Shown piece after piece: positions 55,589 through 64,000 of a DNA stretch of 64,000 nucleotides. The stretch lies in assembly GCA_003971905.1 (NCBI GenBank), contig RSEE01000092.1:204421-268420 (forward strand), written 5' to 3'. How positions within the stretch are numbered: the stretch's first letter is position 1; every line of letters starts with the position of its first letter. The position numbers were made by a program, and so were the translations under genes. Source of the stretch: Moniliella sp. 'wahieum'. Its lineage: Eukaryota > Basidiomycota > Moniliellomycetes > Moniliellales > Moniliellaceae. The notes beneath the pieces are model-generated. The model was not told where the DNA came from, did no database searches, and saw only the letters and a list, made by a program, of their open reading frames with translations.

Positions 55589-58167
55589 ATGGCCCCGCCA
55601 CTCACACCATCTGCATCCTCCCCTCCCTCCGCCCCGTCCGCAGACGCCCTCATGACGGACACCTTGCCCGCCTCGCCCAGCAGCCTGTCGGCCCGCACCG
55701 TCATTGCCCCACTCTCACCATGCTACTTCCGCCTCCGCCCCCGCCTCTCCCACCCCCGCCCGCGCTCCTCCTCCCCCCGCCCCGCCCCCGCCACCCTTCG
55801 ACATTGAGCACTATCCCGTCGCTGACGATCCGCGGCTCTGGAGCAACGCACGCAAATGGGCCATTGTGGCTGTGCTCAGTTGCGGCTCTTGGATCCCCTC
55901 CACCTCGGCCAACATCCTCTTTCCTGCTCTCCCCCAGATTGAAGCCAGCTTGCACACGGTATGTTATTGTTTTCTTCTTGGGTTCTCCCCTCCCGCCTCT
56001 CCCCTCACTGCTCACTCCCATCCACCTTATGTTTGCGTTGCCGCTATTGACTCTGGCCCTGGCCGCGCGTGGGATGGGCATGGCGCGCTCTAGACTGCCA
56101 ACATCCTTGCTATGAGCGTCTCCCTCTTCATCCTCGTCCAAGGTGGCGGCAGCATCACGTTTGTTCCCATCTCGGAGCTCTATGGCCGACGGTGGATCTA
56201 CCTCATTTGTCTCGTGGTATTTGCCGTGGTACAGTGGATTGCTGGGACAGCCAAGTCGATTGGACTTTTCCTGGCCATGCGCATCCTCGGCGGCTACATC
56301 TCCTCCCCGCTGCTCACCATGGCGGGGGCAACCATCGCGGACTTGTATGCGGTACGTGTGGGCTGGTCCAGACCGAGTATAGAAACGGTGCGAAAAAAAG
56401 GCAGATGCTGACGGCTTGGCGGTACGGGGTCCGGGTTCCGGATGCGGGTGCTGGGGGTGCGCGGATCGGTACTGTATCATTCCTCGTTTTTTGCAGGTGG
56501 AAGAACGGGCGACCAAGATATCGATCTACTACAGTGCGCCCATGTTGGGGCCTAGTGTCGGTTCGCTCTTGGGTGGCGGCTTGACCAGCGCCGGGTCGTG
56601 GCGCTACCCATTTTACTTTCTTGGTTCAGCTGGTGGGGCCATCTTTGCCACGTTTGTCATTTTTACCGCGAAACGTTTCGCAAGGAACGGTCCTTGGTCT
56701 GGCACAAGGCGCGCAAACGCTCGTTGGAACAAGCCCTGGCCCGCGCCACGCCCAGGGCAACCCAGACCAACTCTCCAACCCCACTCACCCCACCCGGTCC
56801 TGGTGGGCACGACTGTGGCTGCGGGTCAGACGCACCGCGTCTGCCACCCGCTCTTCGGCTCCGACCCCGGTCTGCTGTAGCTGCCCGTGCCAGGGGGGAG
56901 GGGAGAACGCAGCCGAGGTGGAGGCGGCGTTGCACACACTTCGCTCCCTCCCGTCACCGTCGCATCGAACGCGATCCCCACTTCCTTCCATCCATCGCGT
57001 CTTGTCCAGCGGAGTGGAATCGGCGGTGCTCACGTCAGCCCTGGAGGAAAGCCATGAACTCGAGGAGTACGAGGCACCTTACCTTTCTCCCCGCGCTGGA
57101 CCAAGTTCTGCCCCGCGGGACGGGCGAGGCCTCGATTTGGTCCCGACGGCGAGCGAGGAGAAGGGCAAGACGGATGTGGATGTGGATGTGGATGCGGATG
57201 CAGATGCGGATGTGGATGGCAAGGGCAAAGGAATGGGGTTGGGGGTGGGGGAGAGCGAAGAGAAGTTGGCACAGGGCAAGGCGGGGCTTCAACCGGACGT
57301 TGAGGCGTTGGCGGAAGAAGAGTTGGAGCGCACGCGGTCGGTGCAGAGTGTGCCGATTGGCTTGGGCCAGGAAATTGACCGCATCGTCACGCTCGGTGGG
57401 ACAGAACAGGTGGTCAAGGTGCAAGTCCAGTTGTCCGATGTCAACCCGCTCACACCCATGATCGAAACGCTCAAGCAGCCTCACAATGTCCTCTCGGTCT
57501 TGTACTCGGGGTTTACCTTTGCGTCGCAATATTCCCTGAGCTATACGGCTACCCACTCCTTCTCCACAGCGCCTACAGCTACAGCCCCGTTGTGGTAGGA
57601 CTGATCCTTTTTGGCTTGGGCGCCGGGGGTGGTGGGGTCGTTGGTGGGTGGCAGGTTATCTGACAAGCGGCTCAAACGGTTGCGTCTCGAAGGTGAAACA
57701 CGCGCCGACAAGGATGGCACGACATTTGGTGGTGTGCCGTCCGAGGAGCGGCTCAAGCCCCTGTTTTGGTATGGCCTGTTGGTCCCATTGCCCTTTTTCG
57801 GGTACGCATGGATGACCAACAAGGGCGTGCACGTAGCGGGCCCAGTGGTGATGTTGTTTTGCATTGGGTTGCTGCAATTTTCTTGCTATTCCGTCTTTCT
57901 CGCCTACTTGGTCGACTCCAACAAGGGCCGAAGCTCCGCTGCCGTCTCGGCCAACTCGTGCTTCCGTGGCGCGGTGGCCTGTGTCGGCTCGCAAATCTCC
58001 GGCCCGCTCCAACATCGTATGGGCACAGGATGGATGGTATCCGGGGGGGGTTCGTTCTCATCTTTACCCAGGGCTTGTTGATGGTCGTCGCCTCCTACGG
58101 TACCCAATGGCGACAACAACGTCTCGATCGCCTTCGTCGTCGCGCCGAACAATCAACCGCACGGTAA
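55589..58167 (+). CDS. MFS drug:H+ antiporter-type transporter (DHA1-like)
   Basis: This is a plasma-membrane major facilitator protein. After a Pro/Ser-rich N-terminus the first helix follows RKWAIVAVLSCGSWIPSTS, then SANILFPALPQIEASLHTT. Motif A is ELYGRRWIYLICLVVFAVV. Next come AMRILGGYISSPLLTMAGAT, YYSAPMLGPSVGSLLGGGL and SWRYPFYFLGSAGG, the canonical motif-C-like and GWRWxF regions. A long central loop contains Asp-Val/Asp-Ala repeats (about 57170-57220). The second half includes GLILFGLGAGGVVGSLVGG RLSDKR, LVPLPFFGYAW and LFCIGLLQFSCYSVFLAYLVD. Introns are 55959-56093 and 56352-56496. Start ATG 55589, stop near 58167. Frame changes occur near 55720, 56690, 56830, 57560 and 58045. The substrate is unknown. 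Confidence 0.88.
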
Positions 58168-58559
58168 TAACCGGGTAACACGCTACACCCCATCCCTCTC
58201 CTCCTTCACGAGGGGAACGTGCTTTCCCAGGTGAACGGTGAAACGAGGTGGCGCCGGTCGCGCTGGCTGTAGCTCATTTCCCCCCTCTGCTCTCTATTCC
58301 AATGTCACGCATCCTCGGCGGTTGGTCGACGCCGGCCTCCTGAGCCTGAGGCCCGAGCGGGCCCGCTTTGGAGAACGTCCCAGGTAAATATATCTACTGC
58401 ATCGGTTGCTGGTCGGTCGGTTGCTCGTCGCGTGCTTGGCTGAAGTTGCAAGGCAAGCTGCTAGTGGGCCATGTAGGGGGAGGGGATCCAACCCGCCCAT
58501 GATGGGCACGACCGTTCCCCACCATTCACCATTCACCATTCACCATTCACCATTCACAT
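58168..58559. other. Convergent spacer MFS/NAR1 with CATTCAC repeat
   Basis: A tandem CATTCAC repeat of about six copies at 58518-58562 abuts the NAR1 stop codon. Nothing else was recognised. Confidence 0.7.
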
Positions 58560-60602
58560 TCACCACTGCACCGCCAGCCCGTTGGTTTCTTCCTGGGCCA
58601 GGGCATGGTAGTCGGTAGACAAGGCCAACGGTTCGTCCGTAGCCGCTAGGACCGCGTCGACCAGTGCGCCGTCCTGGGGCGCCGCTGACCTGTACACCGC
58701 CTCGGCCGCCGCCTTGGGCTGAGAAACGGGATTGGTGTCGCCGGGCAAGGTGGGGGCCCAGTACGCCCTCCACACGCAGCACCCACTCTTTGCTCGTACC
58801 TTGCCACCCGGTTAGCATTTTGCGATCGCCCGCGTCCAAGTCCATTCCTTCGTCCGAGCAGGCAGAGCGGCCGCCGCTTCTTCGCCCCCCATCGGACGCA
58901 GTTGACCTCCCCCATTAATGCATCCGCTCGGACAGGCCATGACCTCCACATAGTCGTACTCGCTCTCGGCTGTACCGATCCTACGCGCCCGCACACCCGT
59001 GCCACGCACCCGCGTCCGCACTCCACCGCCCGCCCCCTGCGCGTGGGCGTAGGCGTGGACGTGGGCGTAGAGCTAGGCGTAGAGGCACCTGAACTGGTAG
59101 GACTGTCGAGCACCATAAGCCCGTGCACACCCTTGCTGCGCACAGCTCCCGTTTGCGCTTGCACTTTCTTCACGAGGTTGGTCAGGTTGCGGAACCCGTA
59201 GCACACAGCCGCACGGAACAGGTGTGCCTCGGTCGACCCAGGTTTGGACTGGGACTGAGACTTGGACTCGGTTTCGGGCTCGGAGTTGGGTTCGGATTCG
59301 GGAGCGGACGGAGCGCGGAGGGTGTACTCGACGTAGTCGGCGTTGCGCAACACATTGACGCTCAGTTCGGGCCGCGGGGCGGTGGGGTGTGTGCACGGCA
59401 TAGTCGTGAGCGACGGCAGAGAGGAGATGGAAGAGGTACCCGCCGCTGCTGCTCCCGGGCTCGGACAGGCCCGAGGGTAAGAGCACGGGAGTCGGGGCGG
59501 GGTTTGGGTCTCGGATCTGTGCGAGGGGACGGGAGACGAGCTGGATGAAGGGACGGGCGGTCGCCACAGGGTCAAGTCCGAACGCATCGAGGCAATCAAC
59601 TCTGCTTCTCCCGGTACGGGAACAGTCAAATCAAACTGTTCTTCCTTCATGAGCTTTTCCAGCTCGCCCGTCGTCAGCACCACATCCACCTCTTCCACCC
59701 GCGCACCTCGTCCTCAAAGTCTTTCCGACTCGCCTCGAGTTCTTGTCGTAGCACGGCATGATGGTAGTATGGTACACCGTGCCAAAGGGCCGCTGCGGGC
59801 AGAAGGCGTTGGAGCGGGGCAGGAGGTAATGGCGCGCCAAGCTGCCAGCGATTTGCTGCGGCGACTTGGTACGACTGACAAATGGCAGCAGCTCGGCATG
59901 CGTCTTCTCGGCAAACAAGATCCACCCGGGACATGCGCTGGCCAACATGGCTGCGCCGCGTTGTGCGGCGGGAGCTGGCCAGGGGCGGCGTGGGGCGGGG
60001 GCGGTACTCGGCGTAGGACTGGCGCAGCGCTACGCGGCGGGCAAACGTGGTGTCGTACACGTGGTGGAAGTCGAAGGCGGTGGCAAGAAAGTAGCGCGTG
60101 CGGAGCAGCAGCAGCTGGGTCGGCGGCAGCGGGGCGCGGCGGCGGCGGCGGGGATGGTGCTGGTGCTGGTGCTGTGGTGTGGCGTAGCGCGCGGCGAGCG
60201 AGGCGAGCACCTGGGGCGCAATGCTGGCCACGCGGAGGGTGGGGGCGGCGGGGGGTGCTGCTGCTCGGCGGCGCGCTGGGCGGCGATGTGCTGGCGGAGC
60301 TGGTCGTCGGTTGCATGGCGACCAGCACGCTCTCGGCCGAGGTGACGCAGCCGCTGCAGGCGAGGCAGTCGTTGAGGCTGATCTGGGCGGCCTCGAGCTT
60401 GGTGCGGGCGCGGGGGGCGTCGGTGGGGCGCCGCGGGGGTGCGCTCGTAGTACGCGCCGTCGGCATCGACGGCGATCTCGGTGGCGGCGGCGCGGGGGCG
60501 GCGAGCGGCTGCGGGGCGGCGTCGACGGGCTTGATGCACGCCTGGGACGGGCCGAGGTAGTCGTTGAGGTCGGTGATGGGTGAGTGCGCCGGAGAAGGCC
60601 AT
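58560..60602 (-). CDS. NAR1: Cytosolic iron-sulfur assembly factor Nar1 (hydrogenase-like)
   Basis: Nar1 is an Fe-only-hydrogenase-like protein of the CIA machinery, bridging scaffold and targeting complexes. ATG 60602 begins MAFSGALT; the next frame gives [18 protein letters not shown]. The N-terminal cluster ligands are that Cys and the three of [15 protein letters not shown]. Further conserved segments: [68 protein letters not shown] and [20 protein letters not shown], which carries the H-cluster-type cysteines. The protein ends ...GLAVQW at the stop 58560-58562. A C-terminal Trp is a feature of Nar1 used for docking to the CIA targeting complex. At least seven frame changes occur. It is divergent from CPA2. 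Confidence 0.93.
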
Positions 60603-60922
60603 GGGGGGTGGAGGGGCGGCGGAGTGGCGGCCTGAAAAAAAAGTGGTGCTTCTGGTTAATTGTCTGATTAATGGGCGGGGTTGTGCTGACCATTACCGCC
60701 GGCGATCTCCGGGCGGACCCGAGTCACGTGCGCGCGGGGGCTGGCCGCGCTCAGATCAGGCGAAGAAAAAAAGAAGAAAAGTCCGTCGGCCGAATGGGAG
60801 GACAAAGAAGTGCTCGCCATTCGCAGTGGGGAGGGAGCGACAGATAGCCCAGTCACAGCAATCGCTGTCTGTGGTCGACGCTACTCGCGTCTCTTCTCCG
60901 TGTGCTTCCCACACCCCCCCCC
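60603..60922. other. Shared NAR1/CPA2 promoter
   Basis: The spacer of 320 bases between divergent starts holds A-rich tracts (AAAAAAAAG at about 60634-60642; GAAGAAAAAAAGAAG at about 60763) and a C run just before the CPA2 ATG. No specific binding site is evident. Confidence 0.4.
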
Positions 60923-63900
60923 ATGCTCCGCCCCGCCGCCGCTGCCCGCCGCAGCCTGGCCGCCGCCGGCGCGCCCTCCCCGCGCCCGCACCGCCCAGCT
61001 CGCCGCCCCCCGCCTCTTCTCCGCCGCCGCCGCCGCGCCCGCGCCCGCCCCTCCCCCCCCGCAGCGCCCAGGCCGTCGAGTACGAGCCCTCGGCCGCCGG
61101 CCTCCAGCAGTGGGCCAAGTGGCTCCCCAAGGTCCAGCGCAGCGCCGTCAAGAAGGTCCTCCTCGTCGGCAGCGGCGGCCTGTCCATCGGCCAGCCGGCG
61201 AGTTTGACTACAGCGGCTCCCAGGCCATCAAGGCCCTCCGCGAGAGCGGCATCGACACCGTCCTCATCAACCCCAACATCGCCACCATCCAGACCAGCCA
61301 CCACCTCGCCTCCCAGATCTACTTCCTCCCCATCAGCCCCGAGTATGTCGCCTACGTCCTCGAGAAGGAGCGCCCCGACGGCGTCCTGCTCACCTTTGGC
61401 GGCCAGAGCGCCCTCAACGTCGGCGTCAAGCTCGATGAGATGGGTGTGTTGAGCGCCTGGGCGTCGGGTGCTCGGGTCCCAGGTAGAGGTGCTCAAGATG
61501 TGCGAGGACCGCGCCTGTTCGTGCAAGCCCTTGACCGTATGTCCGCCTTCCCTCTGTTTTTGCCTCCCCTCCCCTTCCCTTCCCGGGCAGGTGCACTGAC
61601 GCTCTGTTGGCTTCCTGGTAGAAATCAACATCCCCGTCGCCAAGTCAGAGGCGGTGGTGTCGTCGGTGCTGCCGCGCTCAAGGCGGCCAAGAACATTGGG
61701 TACCCGGTGATTGTGCGTGCGGCGTACGCCCTGGGCGGCCTGGGGTCTGGGTTTTGCCGAGGACGAGGACTCGCTGCGCGACCTGAGTGCGCGTTCGCTG
61801 TCGCTGTCGCCGCAGATTTTGGTGGAAAAGTCGCTGAAAGGATGGAAGGAGTCAGAGTACGAAGTGCTGCGGGACCAAGAGGACAATGCGATCATTTGCT
61901 GCAACATGGAGAACTTTGATCCGCTTGCATTCACACTGGCGACTCGATCGTCGTTGCGCCGAGCCAAACCTTGTCGGATGACAACTACCACATGCCGCAC
62001 GGCCGCACTCAAGGTCATCCGCCACCTTGGCATTGTGGGCGAGTGCAACATCCAGTACGCGCTCAGCCCCGATGGACGTGACTACCGCGTGATTGAGGTC
62101 AACCCGCGTCTGTCCCGCTCCAGTGCCTTGGCGAGCAAAGCGACGGGCTACCCGCTCGCCTACACTGCCGCCAAGCTCGCTCTGGGCCATACGCTCCCCG
62201 AGCTGCCCATGCGGTGACCAAGACGACCACAGCCTGCTTTGAACCAGCGCTGGATTACATTGTGACCAAGATTCCAAGTGGGATCTGTCCAAGTTCCAGT
62301 ACGTGAACCGCGAGGTGGGTCGTCGATGAAGTCGGTGGGCGAGGTGATGGCGGTAGGACGGACGTTTGAAGAGTCGTTGCAAAAGGCGATTCGACAGATT
62401 GCGCCTGCGTACGAGGGTTGCCGCGTACGTGCAGCCGCCTACGGACGAGGCGTTGGACCATGCACTGAGCGTGCCCACCGACACGCGTCTGTTTGCCATT
62501 GCGCACGCGATGCTCAACCGCGGCTACGATGTGGAGAAGCTACACTCGCTCACCAAGATTGACCGTTGGTTCCTGTACAAGTTGCAAAACATTGTCGATA
62601 TCCAGCGCACGCTCCAGACCATGGCGACATTGTGCGGTGGGACGACGCGAGACCATCCTCCTGGCCAGCAGCGTGGATTTAGTGATCGCCAAATTGCCGC
62701 TGCGACCAAGTCGAGCGAAGATGCGGTGCGCAAGCACCGCAAAGCATCGGTGTCACCCCTTTGTCAAGCGCATCGACGGTCGCAGCCGAGTACCCGGCAT
62801 TCACCAACTACCTCTACACCTCCTACAATGCCACCAGCCACGACGTGGAGTGACGACCAGGGACACATGGTCCTTGGCAGCGGCGTGTACCGGATCGGAA
62901 GCGTGTCGAGTTTGATGGGCGCCGTGACGTGTGCACGCAAGATCCGGAGTTGCACCACAAGACCATCATGATCAACTACAACCCGAAACCGTCTCGACCG
63001 ACTTGACGAGGCGGACCGGTGTACTTTGAGGAGCTGGGCTTTGAGCGCGTGATGGACATTACGAGTTGGAAAAGGCGTCTGGGGTGGTGGTTTCGGTCGG
63101 CGGGCAGTTACCGCAAAACATTGCGCTGCGCCTCAAGCAGAACGAGGTCATGTGCTCGGCACAGACCCCGTCATGATCGACAGCGCTGAGGACGACACAA
63201 GTTTAGTCAGATCCTGGACCAAGTCGGTGTCGACAGCCCGAGTGGGTGGAAGTGTCGAGCGTGGGCAAGGCCAAGGAGTTTGCCGAGCGGTCGGATACCG
63301 GTCCTCGTTCGTCCTTCCTACGTCTTGTCGGGCGCAGCGATGAATGTGATTTGGGACGAGAGCACTCTGGAGCACAACCTCACCGCCGCCGCCGAGGTCA
63401 ACAAGGACCACCCCGTCGTACTCACCAAGTTCTAACAATGCTCAGGAAATCGATTGTGGACGCGGTGGCGTACCAGGGCAAGGCTGGTCATGCCGTGTCG
63501 GAGCACGTGGAAGAAGCCGGGGTGCATCGGGCGATGCGACACTGGTCCTACCGCCGTTTCGTTGGAAAAGAACGATGTGCAGCGGATCAAGGTGATTGCC
63601 CAAAAGGTGGCCCAGGCCTTCAAGATCAGGGGCGTTCAACATGCAGATCATCCGCAAGCCTCCGACCGACGGCGAAGGCGAGGCGGCACTCAAGGTGATC
63701 GAGTGCAACTTGCGTGCCAGTCGCTCCTCCCTTTGTCAGCAAAGTGCTCGGCGTCAACTTTATCGACATTGCCACCGCGGCGATCGTAGGGAAGATGTGC
63801 CGGAACCGGTGGACCTGATGGAGCAGCAGCGCGACTACGTTGCGATCAAGGTGCCTCAATTCAGCTGGACCGTCTCGCCGGCGCCGACCCTTACTCGGGG

Positions 63901-64000
63901 TCGAGATGGCGAGCACGGGCGAAGTGGCCGTCGTTCGGGGTGGAATGTGGCCGATGCCTACTGGGCTTCGATGCCAGCACCACGGGCTTCCGGTGCCCGA
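60923..64000 (+). CDS. CPA2: Carbamoyl-phosphate synthase large subunit, arginine pathway (partial)
   Basis: This subunit makes carbamoyl phosphate from glutamine-derived ammonia, bicarbonate and two ATP. ATG 60923 opens an Arg/Ala-rich mitochondrial presequence ([16 protein letters not shown]), suggesting the arginine-specific enzyme. Landmarks: [162 protein letters not shown] and [13 protein letters not shown]. The intron 61537-61621 (GTATGT donor, CTGAC branch, TAG acceptor) splices ALDQINIP in phase. The second synthetase unit is cut by the window edge. More than ten frame changes occur. No fused dihydroorotase or ATCase part is seen. Confidence 0.95.

Noticed and set aside
1596-63990. 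Interpretation of the broken genes as pseudogenes
   Set aside because: Breaks are single indels spread evenly through essential genes, while splice sites and catalytic motifs are intact. Assembly error is the simpler explanation.

Overview
The window is nuclear DNA from a fungus, most likely a basidiomycete. It is GC-rich, with about one gene per 3 kb and few, short introns (about 56 to 283 bases). Donors are mostly GTACGT or GTATGT, branch sites are CTAAC or CTGAC, and acceptors are CAG or TAG. The proteins are eukaryotic housekeeping types: a TFIID subunit, CENP-C, the cell-wall MAP kinase, a fungal cystathionine gamma-synthase, Rab prenyltransferase and nuclear-encoded respiratory subunits. 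The species was not identified.

The main caveat is that nearly every recognisable gene changes reading frame repeatedly. Conserved motifs continue from one frame into another at a similar rate in all genes, including essential ones. This fits an unpolished long-read assembly better than decay into pseudogenes. CDS coordinates therefore run from the best-supported start to the best-supported stop and contain unresolved indels.

Layout. 1.6-4.0 kb (-): CDC14 phosphatase. 6.8-8.7 kb (-): TAF4, head-to-head with a Q/P-rich protein carrying a probable SSXT (SS18/Snf11-like) helix pair at 9.0-11.3 kb (+). 11.9-14.1 kb (-): cystathionine gamma-synthase. 14.3 kb (+): a 62-residue zinc-knuckle ORF. 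15.3-15.9 kb (+): molybdopterin synthase large subunit. 16.9-20.8 kb (-): alpha-arrestin. 23.1-24.8 kb (-): secreted S53 peptidase. 26.4-29.0 kb (-): Slt2/Mpk1-type MAP kinase. 29.4-30.0 kb (+): COX6A/Cox13. 30-33 kb: gene-poor block with degenerate repeats and a solo LTR. 33.1-34.8 kb (-): two-finger C2H2 factor. 34.8-38.5 kb: gene-free block rich in short palindromic motifs. 38.5-39.0 kb (+): small Cys-rich protein. 40.2-42.6 kb (-): flavin monooxygenase. 43.1-44.3 kb (+): QCR2. 45.1-47.0 kb (-): CENP-C/Mif2. 47.3-48.6 kb (-): BET4. 48.8-50.6 kb (+): PAAF1/Rpn14. 51.1-53.5 kb (+): HMG-box factor. 55.6-58.2 kb (+): MFS transporter. 58.6-60.6 kb (-): NAR1. 60.9 kb to the end (+): arginine-type carbamoyl-phosphate synthase large subunit, cut by the window edge.

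The genes do not form one pathway. Several divergent pairs share short promoters: TAF4/SSXT protein, MAPK/COX13, FMO/QCR2, BET4/PAAF1 and NAR1/CPA2. The FMO/QCR2 promoter carries two perfect CRE palindromes, a CCAAT box and two CACGTG boxes. Telomere-repeat-like AACCCTA motifs recur in several promoter regions. No tRNA, rRNA or CRISPR array was seen.
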